A DNA stretch of 58,375 nucleotides from positions 1 to 58,375 of the forward strand of contig NZ_JAKGAK010000020.1 of NCBI RefSeq assembly GCF_023061185.1. Direction: 5' to 3'. This document shows, in pieces, positions 10,091 to 18,812 of the stretch. Under the pieces are notes generated by a model. It ran no database searches. It saw only the letters and a list, made by a program, of their open reading frames with translations, and was not told where the DNA came from. How positions within the stretch are numbered: the stretch's first letter is position 1; the number at the start of each line of letters is the position of its first letter. The position numbers and the translations under genes were made by a program. This stretch comes from Chromohalobacter beijerinckii (GTDB taxonomy: Bacteria; Pseudomonadota; Gammaproteobacteria; Pseudomonadales; Halomonadaceae).

Positions 10091-10797
10091 ACCGTCAGGT
10101 GCCGTTTGATCAGGTCGTCGTCGAGTTCGCCGATCTCGCCGCCGGCGACCGTCTGCCCCCGGTCCATGATCGTGAAGCGATCCGCGTACTTGCGCGCGAA
10201 CGGCAGCTTCTGCTCAACCAGCAACACGGTGAGCCCGTCCTCCTGGTTGAGCCGGCGGATCACCTCGCCGATCTGCGCGACGATGTTGGGCTGGATGCCC
10301 TCGCCGGGTTCGTCGAGGATCAGTAGGCGCGGCTCGATCACCAGCGCCCGGCCGATCGCCAGTTGCTGCTGCTGGCCGCCGGACAGGTCGCCACCACGCC
10401 GGTGGCGCATTTCCCGGAGCACCGGAAAGAGTTCGTAGATACGCTCGGGAATGCCCCGCTCCGCTGCGCCTTGCACACGCTTGCGCCGTGCCGGCAGACC
10501 GATGCGCAGATTCTCCTCCACGCTCAGCGTGGCGAAAATCTGCCGCCCCTGGGGGACGTAGCCGATGCCCAGATCGGCGCGGCTCTCCGGGCGCCGCTTG
10601 AGCAGGTTCTCGTCGGCGAAACGCACCTGACCGTCGCGCACCGCCACTTCGCCCATGATGGCCTTGAGCAGCGTGGTCTTGCCCACGCCGTTGCGGCCCA
10701 TGACGCAGGTGCAGCGCCCCGCCGGTACCTCCAGCGAGAGATCGCGCAGGATATGACTTTCGCCGTAATACTGATTGAGCTTGTCGACGCTGAGCAT
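10087..10797 (-). CDS. urtE: Urea ABC transporter ATPase UrtE
   Basis: A 236-residue ABC ATPase of the LivF type starting MLSVDKLNQYYGESHILRDL. Walker A is GRNGVGKTT (about residues 33-41), the signature is LSGGQQQQLAIGRAL, and Walker B is LLILDEPGEGIQPNI. The GEGIQP segment is typical of UrtE as opposed to amino-acid LivF proteins. It forms the ATPase heterodimer with UrtD under the UrtBC membrane pair. The open frame extends far upstream, but the ATG at 10797 shares one base with the urtD stop (TGATG). Confidence 0.95.
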   Translation of the reverse strand: MLSVDKLNQYYGESHILRDLSLEVPAGRCTCVMGRNGVGKTTLLKAIMGEVAVRDGQVRFADENLLKRRPESRADLGIGYVPQGRQIFATLSVEENLRIGLPARRKRVQGAAERGIPERIYELFPVLREMRHRRGGDLSGGQQQQLAIGRALVIEPRLLILDEPGEGIQPNIVAQIGEVIRRLNQEDGLTVLLVEQKLPFARKYADRFTIMDRGQTVAGGEIGELDDDLIKRHLTV

Positions 10798-11669
10798 CAG
10801 GTTCCCTCCCGCACGTCGGACGATTCGTCGCCGCCCAGATAGACGTCGATCACTCGCGGGTCGTTGGCGACCTCGTCCATGCTGCCCTCGGCGAGCACGC
10901 TGCCCTGGTGCAGCACGGTGACGGTACGGGCGATGGAGCGCACGAACCCCATGTCGTGCTCGACCACCACCACCGACTGCTGGCCGGCCAGGCGCGTCAT
11001 CAAATCCGCCGTGCGATGCATTTCCGGCTCGGTCATGCCCGCCACGGGCTCGTCGACCAGCAACAGGCGCGGACGCTGCATCAGCAACATGCCGATTTCC
11101 AGCCATTGCTTCTGACCATGCGAAAGCACACCGGCCAGCCGGTCGCGTTCGCCGCTCAGGCCGATGATCTCCATGACCTCGTCGATTCGTTCGCGCCCCT
11201 CGTGGTCGAGGCGGGCAAGCAAGGTCTTCCACACGCGCCGGTCGCCCGCCATCGCCAGCTCGAGGTTGGCGCTCACCGACAGCGCCTCGAACACGGTGGG
11301 TTTCTGGAACTTGCGCCCAATCCCCAGGTTGGCGATCTGCGGTTCGTCCATCTGCAGCAGATTATGGCGACTGCCGAACCAGGCCTGTCCGCGATCGGGA
11401 CGCGTCTTGCCGGTGATGATGTCCATCATGGTGGTCTTGCCCGCGCCATTGGGGCCGATGATGCAGCGCAGCTCGCCGTCGTCGATGGTCAGGTTGAGAT
11501 CGTCGATGGCCTGGAAGCCGTCGAAGCTCACGCTGACATCCTCGAGGTAGAGAATCGGCCCGTGACGCACGTCGACGGGGGAATCCGCCGGTGCCATGAA
11601 GTCGAAGACGCGATCGGGACGCGCGAACTCGCGCAGGCGTTGCATGCGCTGCGAATCCATCATGCTCAT
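10797..11669 (-). CDS. urtD: Urea ABC transporter ATPase UrtD
   Basis: A 290-residue LivG-type ABC ATPase with Walker A GPNGAGKTT, signature LSHGQKQWLEIGMLL and Walker B LLLVDEPVAGMTEPE. The LSHGQ (not LSGGQ) signature is characteristic of UrtD. The N-terminal 50 residues before the ABC core are longer than usual but typical of proteobacterial UrtD. MSMMDS offers three close Met starts; the first (11669) overlaps the urtC stop as ATGA. Confidence 0.95.
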   Translation of the reverse strand: MSMMDSQRMQRLREFARPDRVFDFMAPADSPVDVRHGPILYLEDVSVSFDGFQAIDDLNLTIDDGELRCIIGPNGAGKTTMMDIITGKTRPDRGQAWFGSRHNLLQMDEPQIANLGIGRKFQKPTVFEALSVSANLELAMAGDRRVWKTLLARLDHEGRERIDEVMEIIGLSGERDRLAGVLSHGQKQWLEIGMLLMQRPRLLLVDEPVAGMTEPEMHRTADLMTRLAGQQSVVVVEHDMGFVRSIARTVTVLHQGSVLAEGSMDEVANDPRVIDVYLGGDESSDVREGT

Positions 11670-12718
11670 GCGGTCACCTCCCGGCGCCGACGCAGATGCG
11701 CCATCAGGCCCGCCACGCCCTGCGGCAGGAACATGGTGACCACCACGAACAAGCCGCCTAGGAGAAACAGCCAGGCATCCGGCATCACTCCGGTCAGCAC
11801 CGTCTTGAGATAATTGACGACCAAGGCGCCGAGCAACGCGCCGTAAAGCGTGGCGCGGCCGCCCAATGCGACCCAGACCACCACCTCGATGGAAAACAGC
11901 GGCGCGAAGGTGCTCGGGTTGATGATGCCGACCTGCGGCACGTAGAGCGCCCCGGCGATGCCCGCAATCATCGCCGATAGCACGAACACCGCCAGCTTGA
12001 CGTGCTCGACGCGATAGCCGATGAAGCGCACCCGCGCCTCGGCGTCCCGGGTGGCCATGCATACCCGCCCGAGCCGTGACCGCGTGATCGCCTTGCAGCC
12101 CCAGAACGCCAGCAGCACGGCCACGCCCGAGGCCACGAACAGCGCCACGGTCATGCCCTCGCTACTCAGCGAGAAGCCCAGTAATTCATCGAACCGCGTC
12201 AGCCCGGTGCTGCCGCCCATGCCCATCTCGTTACGGTTGAAGGCCAGCATCAGCGCAAAGGTCAAAGCCTGAGTGATGATCGAGAAGTACACGCCGGTGA
12301 CCCGCGAGCGAAACGCCAGCCAGCCGAAGACCAGGGCCAGCAGCCCCGGCGCCAGGACCACGGCAAGCGCCGCTACGGGAAAGTGGGCCATGACAGCCTG
12401 CCAGGGCGCCAGCGGTGCCTGCTGGGCGGTCAGGTAGAGCCCCATGGCGTAGCCGCCCAGAGCGAAGAAGGCCCCGTGGCCCAGGCTCAGGATGCCCAGA
12501 TAACCCCAGATCAGATCCACCGCCAGCGCCAGCAGCATGTAGGTCAGGTACTTGCCCAGCAGCGAGACGACGGAGTCGTTCAGATGCCAGGCATGATCCG
12601 GCGGCAAGGCATGGAGCACGACCACCGCCAGCATGCCGACGATCAGGACGACACTGGTGATCCAGGTCGAGCGTTCATCGAGCAGGGAATTGCGTTTGAA
12701 CACCGTGGCGAGACTCAT
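11666..12718 (-). CDS. urtC: Urea ABC transporter permease UrtC
   Basis: A 350-residue LivM-type permease with about ten membrane segments. Conserved stretches are LAVDLIWGYLGILSLGHGAFFALGGY and the cytoplasmic coupling loop ATRDAEARVRFIGYRVEHVKL (about residues 220-240), which contacts the ATPases. It pairs with UrtB as the urea channel. The start at 12718 overlaps the urtB stop by 4 nt; the long open frame upstream is antisense-type shadow of urtB and is not coding. Confidence 0.95.
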   Translation of the reverse strand: MSLATVFKRNSLLDERSTWITSVVLIVGMLAVVVLHALPPDHAWHLNDSVVSLLGKYLTYMLLALAVDLIWGYLGILSLGHGAFFALGGYAMGLYLTAQQAPLAPWQAVMAHFPVAALAVVLAPGLLALVFGWLAFRSRVTGVYFSIITQALTFALMLAFNRNEMGMGGSTGLTRFDELLGFSLSSEGMTVALFVASGVAVLLAFWGCKAITRSRLGRVCMATRDAEARVRFIGYRVEHVKLAVFVLSAMIAGIAGALYVPQVGIINPSTFAPLFSIEVVVWVALGGRATLYGALLGALVVNYLKTVLTGVMPDAWLFLLGGLFVVVTMFLPQGVAGLMAHLRRRREVTA

Positions 12719-14370
12719 GACGTCCGCCCCTTGGGCGCGAAGAGCCCCTGCGGACGTTTCTGAATGAACAGGATGACGCCGATCAGCACGATCACCTTGG
12801 CCAGCACGGCTCCAACCCAGGGCTGCAGAACCTGATTGATCACGCCCAGCGACATGCCGGCGACCAAGGTGCCCCACAGGTTGCCGACGCCGCCGAAGAC
12901 CACCACCAGGAAGGAGTCGACGATATAGCTCTGCCCCAGATTGGGCCCCACGTTGGTGATCTGGGACAAGGCGACGCCCGCCAGCCCGGCGACACCGGCG
13001 CCCAGGCCGAAGGTGAGCATATCCACCCGCGCGGCGCGCACGCCCATCGAGCGTGCCATGGTGCGATTCTGGGTCACCGCGCGCACCTCGAGCCCCAGCC
13101 GGGTGTAGCGCATCAGCGCCCATAGCGCGGCGAACACCACCAGGCAGAAGAGCAGCACGCCCAGACGGTTGAGGGTCAGCGACAAGGCCTCGTTGATCTG
13201 CCATGCGCCCTGCAGCCAATCCGGCGAAGCCACCCGGCGATTGAGCGGCGAGAACACCGTGCGCACCAGTTGCTGCAGAATCAGACTGATACCGAAGGTC
13301 GCCAGCAACGTCTCGAGCGGGCGCCCCTTGAGAAAGCGGATCACGCTGCGCTCGATGAGAATGCCGAACGCTGCCGCGACCAAGAAGCCGCCGGGGATCG
13401 CCAGCAACAACGCCAGCCCCGGCTGCCCGGGCAGCAACTGCTGGATCATCCAGGTGGTGTAGGCGCCCAGCATGATCAGCTCGCCGTGCGCCATGTTGAT
13501 CACCCCCATCACGCCGAAGGTGATCGCCAGGCCGATCGCCGCCAGCACCAGCACGGACCCTGCGCTCAAGCCGAAGAACAGCGTCTGTCCCCGCTCGTAC
13601 CAAGCACGCTTGCTCTCGATGCCGGCCAGCGTCTCGCCGGCCTCGGCAGCAATGGGAGCATCACTGGCAGCGATGGTAGAGAGCGAATTGCGCACGCGGG
13701 TGTCGAGATTGCCGCGCAGGGTCGACAGAGCCGAGGCATCGCCCTGCTCCACGCGATACAGCGCCAGCGCGGTTTCGATCTCGGCGCGTACCGCGGAACT
13801 CTCCTCGTCGTCGAGTTGTGCAGCGACCGCGTCGACGCTTTGCGCATCGACCTCGCCGATCAAGCGCTTCGCGGCATCGAGACGGGTCGCCTCGTCGCCT
13901 TCGTCGAGCGACAGCGAGGCGATCAGGCCCTGCAACTGGGTGCGCAGCGCGTTGTTGATGCGAAACGCATCGACGCTGCGCCGGGAGCCGGTGCCGGCAT
14001 CCTCGAAAGTGATGGCATCGATGATCGGCCATTCGCGGCCGCTGTCATCGGTGATGATGTAAAAACGCTCGCCACGGCGCTCGCGTCCCAGACGGCCGTC
14101 GAGCAAGGCCTCGAGCCAGCGCGTTTTCTGGGCGGCGTCACTGGCGGCGATGGCCTGGGCGGCCTCGGCCTTGGCATCGAAGTCGTCGGTATCCAGCGCC
14201 TGCAGCAAGGCCTGGGCGCGCTGTGGCGTCACCTCGGCCTGCACCGGCGAGACGATGGCGAACCATACCAGCAGTACGGCCACGACCATCAGGCAATGCC
14301 GGAAACCGAAGCCGGCCTGCGATCCGGTCATGCTTTCTGGCCGAACATTCATCGCGTGAGTTGGCGTCAT
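12715..14370 (-). CDS. urtB: Urea ABC transporter permease UrtB with N-terminal exported domain
   Basis: A 551-residue protein. Residues 1 to about 45 form a signal/anchor segment ending PVQAEV. Residues about 45-255 are a soluble, Ala- and Asp/Glu-rich helical region found in many proteobacterial UrtB proteins. The LivH-type permease follows, with GVMGVINMAHGELIMLGAY, RSMGVRAARVDMLTFGLGAG and a C-terminal PQGLFAPKGRTS. The extension probably lies in the periplasm near the binding protein. The ATG at 14370 has AAGGA upstream. A hairpin at 14456-14478 separates it from urtA. Confidence 0.94.
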   Translation of the reverse strand: MTPTHAMNVRPESMTGSQAGFGFRHCLMVVAVLLVWFAIVSPVQAEVTPQRAQALLQALDTDDFDAKAEAAQAIAASDAAQKTRWLEALLDGRLGRERRGERFYIITDDSGREWPIIDAITFEDAGTGSRRSVDAFRINNALRTQLQGLIASLSLDEGDEATRLDAAKRLIGEVDAQSVDAVAAQLDDEESSAVRAEIETALALYRVEQGDASALSTLRGNLDTRVRNSLSTIAASDAPIAAEAGETLAGIESKRAWYERGQTLFFGLSAGSVLVLAAIGLAITFGVMGVINMAHGELIMLGAYTTWMIQQLLPGQPGLALLLAIPGGFLVAAAFGILIERSVIRFLKGRPLETLLATFGISLILQQLVRTVFSPLNRRVASPDWLQGAWQINEALSLTLNRLGVLLFCLVVFAALWALMRYTRLGLEVRAVTQNRTMARSMGVRAARVDMLTFGLGAGVAGLAGVALSQITNVGPNLGQSYIVDSFLVVVFGGVGNLWGTLVAGMSLGVINQVLQPWVGAVLAKVIVLIGVILFIQKRPQGLFAPKGRTS

Positions 14371-14455
14371 CGAAGGGTTCCTTCTCGCGCCGCGACGGTC
14401 GCGGCGCACGATTCGGGAGCGCCCCGTCCTACAGGGCGTCATGACGTGAAGGAAA

Positions 14456-14478
14456 CGGCGAGCGCCGGACGCTCGCCG
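14456..14478 (-). terminator. Hairpin between urtA and urtB
   Basis: CGGCGAGCG (14456-14464) and CGCTCGCCG (14470-14478) form a perfect 9-bp stem with a 5-nt loop, just after the urtA stop. On the minus strand it is followed by TTTCCTTC. It is probably a partial terminator or an mRNA-stabilising hairpin that lets the binding protein be made in excess over the membrane parts. Confidence 0.6.
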
Positions 14479-14487
14479 TGGGCGTGC

Positions 14488-15774
14488 TTACTCGGCGCCG
14501 GCGCCGTCCTCGCAGGTCATGGTGTCGACGTTGAGCTTTCCGCAGCGCAGCGGCGCGCGCCAGTCGCTGATCAGGTTCTGGGACTCGGGGAGATAGTCGG
14601 ACCAGGCGTCGCCGGCGACATTACCCGAGGTTTCCCAGACCACGCTGAACTGACCGTCGTCCTGGATCTCGCCGATCATCACCGGCTTGGTGATGTGGTG
14701 GTTGGGCATCATCGCCGAGGAGCCGCCGGAGAGGTTGGGCACCGTGACCCCGATGATCGAATCCTTCACCGCGTCGACATCGGTGGTGCCGGCCTCGCGC
14801 ACCGCCTCCAGCCACATGTTGAAGCCGATGTAGTGCGCTTCCATGGGATCGTTGGTCACGGCCATGTCGTCGCCGGTGTATTCGACCCAGTTGTCGATGA
14901 AGTCATAGTTGGCGTCGCTGTCGACGCTCATGAAGTAGTTCCATGCCGCCATGTGCCCCACCAACGGCCCGGTATCGATCCCGCTGAGTTCCTGCTCGCC
15001 CACCGAGAAGGCGACGACCGGAATGTCGGAGGCACTGATGCCCTGGTTGGAAAGCTCGGTGTAGAACGGCACGTTGGCATCGCCGTTGATGGTCGAGACC
15101 ACGGCGGTCTTCTTGCCCTGGCTGCCGAAGTCCTTGACCTCGGAGACGATCGACTGCCAATTGCTGAAGCCGAACGGCGTGTAATTGACCATGATGTCGT
15201 CGTCGGCGACGCCGTGGTCCTTGAGATACGCCTCGAGAATCTTGTTGGTGGTACGCGGGTAGACGTAGTCGGTGCCCAGCAGCGCCCAGCGCTCCACGCC
15301 CTGGCTCATCAGGTAGTCGACCGCCGGGATCGCCTGCTGGTTGGGTGCCGCGCCGGTATAGAAGATGTTCTCGGACGATTCCTCGCCCTCATACTGCACC
15401 GGATAGAACAGCAGCCCGTTCTCTTCCTCGACCACCGGCAGGACCGCCTTGCGCGACGCCGACGTCCAGTTACCGAAGATCACGTCGACCTTATCGTCCC
15501 CGGTAAGCATGTCACGTGCCTGCTCGGCGTACAGCGACCAGTCCGAGGCCGGATCCATCACCACGGGCTCGATCTTCTTGCCCAGCAGACCGCCCTTTTC
15601 ATTCTGCTCTTCGATGAGCATCAGCATTTCGTCTTTCAGCGTCGACTCGCTGATGGCCATGGTGCCGGAGAGCGAATGCAGGATTCCGACCTTGATTGTG
15701 TCTTCCTGGGCCGCGGCCGGAAGCGCGATGCCCATCGAGAGTAAGAGTGCGGCGGTGGAGGTGATCTTGTTCAC
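14488..15774 (-). CDS. urtA: Urea ABC transporter substrate-binding protein UrtA
   Basis: A 428-residue periplasmic binding protein. Signal peptide: VNKITSTAALLLSMGIALPAAAQED, with cleavage expected after AAA-Q or nearby. The mature protein starts IKVGILHSLSGTMAISE and shows the family stretches LLFYPVQYEGEESSENIFYTG and LGTDYVYPRTTN, followed by IDNWVEYTGDDMAVTNDPMEA; these match UrtA rather than amino-acid binders. I chose the GTG start at 15774 because AAGGAG lies 7 nt upstream; an ATG 45 nt earlier would add a hydrophilic extension ahead of the signal peptide. It is the first gene of the urea block, under the sigma-54-type promoter at 15873-15887. Confidence 0.95.
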   Translation of the reverse strand: MNKITSTAALLLSMGIALPAAAQEDTIKVGILHSLSGTMAISESTLKDEMLMLIEEQNEKGGLLGKKIEPVVMDPASDWSLYAEQARDMLTGDDKVDVIFGNWTSASRKAVLPVVEEENGLLFYPVQYEGEESSENIFYTGAAPNQQAIPAVDYLMSQGVERWALLGTDYVYPRTTNKILEAYLKDHGVADDDIMVNYTPFGFSNWQSIVSEVKDFGSQGKKTAVVSTINGDANVPFYTELSNQGISASDIPVVAFSVGEQELSGIDTGPLVGHMAAWNYFMSVDSDANYDFIDNWVEYTGDDMAVTNDPMEAHYIGFNMWLEAVREAGTTDVDAVKDSIIGVTVPNLSGGSSAMMPNHHITKPVMIGEIQDDGQFSVVWETSGNVAGDAWSDYLPESQNLISDWRAPLRCGKLNVDTMTCEDGAGAE

Positions 15775-15872
15775 GAACGACTCCTTGCGGGTCTGATTGT
15801 TGTTGCAGCGCCAATGCACGCTGTTGTCGTGATATCCAGCGACGACGCCCGATGGCGTCTACACGACACCTC

Positions 15873-15887
15873 GCAAGTCATGTGCCA
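15873..15887 (-). promoter_or_regulatory. Sigma-54 (RpoN) promoter for the urt-ure block
   Basis: Read on the minus strand the site is TGGCAC, 5 nt, TTGC, which matches the -24/-12 consensus at every invariant base. The expected transcript start is near 15861, about 87 nt upstream of the urtA GTG. No equally good sigma-70 promoter is evident in the 355-bp gap between cobA and urtA. Confidence 0.85.
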
Positions 15888-15965
15888 ACTTCGTGCACCA
15901 CCCCTAAAAATTCATAAACAACAATTACTTATAGCGTATACAAAAGGCGTGAGAACGAACCGCTC

Positions 15966-15980
15966 GCACCTAAATGGCGC
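15966..15980. promoter_or_regulatory. NtrC-like binding site, proximal
   Basis: GCACCTAAATGGCGC follows the NtrC pattern GCACC-N5-GGTGC with one departure in the right arm (GGCGC). It is centred about 112 nt upstream of the predicted sigma-54 start, the usual enhancer distance. Confidence 0.65.
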
Positions 15981-16028
15981 ACGCCGGATCCGTGGGCGCA
16001 CCAAAGAGGAAGAAGAATGGCGCCATGA

Positions 16029-16043
16029 GCACCAAAAAAGTGC
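16029..16043. promoter_or_regulatory. NtrC-like binding site, distal
   Basis: GCACCAAAAAAGTGC keeps the outer GCAC and GTGC arms with the correct 7-nt spacing. Its centre is 63 nt from the proximal site, about six helical turns, so both would sit on the same face of the DNA, as for cooperating NtrC dimers. Confidence 0.7.
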
Positions 16044-16129
16044 ACACGCGCAAGACAAGGAGGGAAACGGCGGGGACTGCGCCTACGTATTGAGCGGGCG
16101 TAAGCGGCAAAGGAAGCGAGCGCCTGCTA

Positions 16130-17002
16130 TCAGACGCTTGAGGCGTTATCCAGCGGCGTGGGATGCTTGCCGTCGCGCCAGCCCTGGGTGGAAGAGGACG
16201 CCGGTTCGAACCACTCCAGCCGACCGTGTAGCGACACCACATCGCCGACCACGATCAACGTCGGCGGACGAATATCGCCCGTGTCGATGGCTTTCAGCAG
16301 GCCCTCGGGAAGCGTCTCCAAGGTGCCCACATGCACCCGCTGGCGCGCGGTGGTGCCCTGTTCGATCAAGGCCAGGGGCGTGTCGCCGGACATGCCATGC
16401 GCCTGCAGCTCATGGCGGATGGTGGCCAGCGAGCCCAGCCCCATGTAGAACACCAGCGTCTGCCCGGGACGCGCCAGCGTCGGCCATTCGAGGTCGCAGC
16501 CGCCGTTCTTGAGATGCCCGGTGACGAACCGCACCGACTGGGCATGATCGCGATGAGTCAAGGGAATGCCCGCGTAGGCGGCGCAGCCGCTGGCCGCGGT
16601 GATGCCCGGCACCACTTCGAAGGCGATGCCCGCCTGGGCCAGGGTTTCCAGTTCTTCGCCGCCACGCCCGAAAATGAACGGATCGCCGCCCTTGAGCCGC
16701 ACCACGCGATGTCCGGCACGCGCCCAGTCGACCAGCGCCTGGTTGATGCCTTCCTGAGGCACGCTGTGCGACGACCGCGCCTTGCCGACATACAGTCGCC
16801 GCGCCTCGGGGTTGGCCAACGCCATGATCTCCTCGCTGACCAGGCGATCGTGCAGCACCATGTCGGCTTCCTGCAGCAGGCGCAGCGCCTTGAGCGTCAG
16901 CAGCTCCGGATCGCCAGGTCCCGCGCCGACCAGCGCCACATGGCCGTGGAGACGTCGGGGACGCGACGAACGCGATGTCACATCAGGCGAAGAGGCAGGC
17001 AT
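16130..17002 (-). CDS. cobA: Uroporphyrinogen-III C-methyltransferase (SUMT)
   Basis: A 290-residue S-adenosylmethionine-dependent methylase that converts uroporphyrinogen III to precorrin-2, the branch point to sirohaem and cobalamin. Signature segments are [56 protein letters not shown] and the C-terminal [11 protein letters not shown]. It is the stand-alone methylase, without the CysG dehydrogenase/chelatase half. The first 20 residues are polar and basic and not conserved. It lies upstream of the urea promoter on the same strand and is probably a separate unit; sirohaem for nitrite or sulfite reductase is the likely use. Confidence 0.92.
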   Translation of the reverse strand: MPASSPDVTSRSSRPRRLHGHVALVGAGPGDPELLTLKALRLLQEADMVLHDRLVSEEIMALANPEARRLYVGKARSSHSVPQEGINQALVDWARAGHRVVRLKGGDPFIFGRGGEELETLAQAGIAFEVVPGITAASGCAAYAGIPLTHRDHAQSVRFVTGHLKNGGCDLEWPTLARPGQTLVFYMGLGSLATIRHELQAHGMSGDTPLALIEQGTTARQRVHVGTLETLPEGLLKAIDTGDIRPPTLIVVGDVVSLHGRLEWFEPASSSTQGWRDGKHPTPLDNASSV

Positions 17003-17112
17003 CTTTATTCCCTGTTCGACTTAAAAAACGAGGTCTTATAGCCAAAACGATAAGGTTACTCGGCGTTACGGGGAAGGAACGTCTGGTTGGAAGGTTATAA
17101 CCAAGTGGCGGA

Positions 17113-17145
17113 CCATGCCATTGCCCGTGGCGCGCAATGGCATGG
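17113..17145. terminator. Perfect 12-bp hairpin downstream of serS
   Basis: CCATGCCATTGC (17113-17124) pairs exactly with GCAATGGCATGG (17134-17145), 9-nt loop, starting 12 nt after the serS stop on the minus strand. There is no clear T-run, but position and strength fit the serS terminator, separating it from cobA. Confidence 0.7.
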
Positions 17146-17156
17146 CGGGCGTCGCA

Positions 17157-18506
<1,350 letters not shown>

Positions 18507-18585
18507 TCACCACGCTAACCGCCTTCTCGAACCCGCAGGCGGGATGCGTCACGCGGCAGGCTGCAGTAAAGTACCCCCAATATCC

Positions 18586-18732
18586 CTAGGCACTGTCTGA
18601 AAAGTCGACGAGCGAAGGTCAGACAAGGCAAAAATCAGCGAAAAAGCGGAGTTTACGGGTTGTAAATGAGCATTTTGAGCTGATTTTTAACGCAGTATGG
18701 CCGAGCGCAGACAGTTTTCAGACAATGCCTAG
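18586..18732. mobile_element. MITE-like element with 18-bp terminal inverted repeats
   Basis: A 147-bp segment bounded by CTAGGCACTGTCTGAAAA (18586-18603) and TTTTCAGACAATGCCTAG (18715-18732), which are inverted copies with one mismatch. Inside are nested inverted repeats: AAAAATCAGC (18630-18639) with GCTGATTTTT (18679-18688), and TTTAC/GTAAA around the centre. The whole can fold into one long imperfect hairpin. It is AT-richer than its neighbours and has no coding capacity. It sits between the divergent serS and ydiJ genes, 151 nt from the serS start and 80 nt before ydiJ. Size and ends fit a miniature inverted-repeat element mobilised in trans. The rest of the 378-bp gap shows nothing else clear. 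Confidence 0.75.
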
Positions 18733-18812
18733 ACTGTATCGTCCCGACGACGCCGCACGGCCAGACGGTCGCAGAAACCGTCGTCCGGCGCTGACCGATG
18801 GCTTGAGACTTC

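Noticed and set aside
12715-14370. UrtB with a 210-residue soluble extension, considered as a novel fusion
   Set aside because: An extension of this kind is common in proteobacterial UrtB proteins, so it is not novel.
13270-15744. An 824-codon open frame on the plus strand opposite urtB and urtA
   Set aside because: It is an antisense shadow caused by high GC and biased third positions; urtA and urtB on the minus strand are unmistakable, and its protein has no recognisable pattern.
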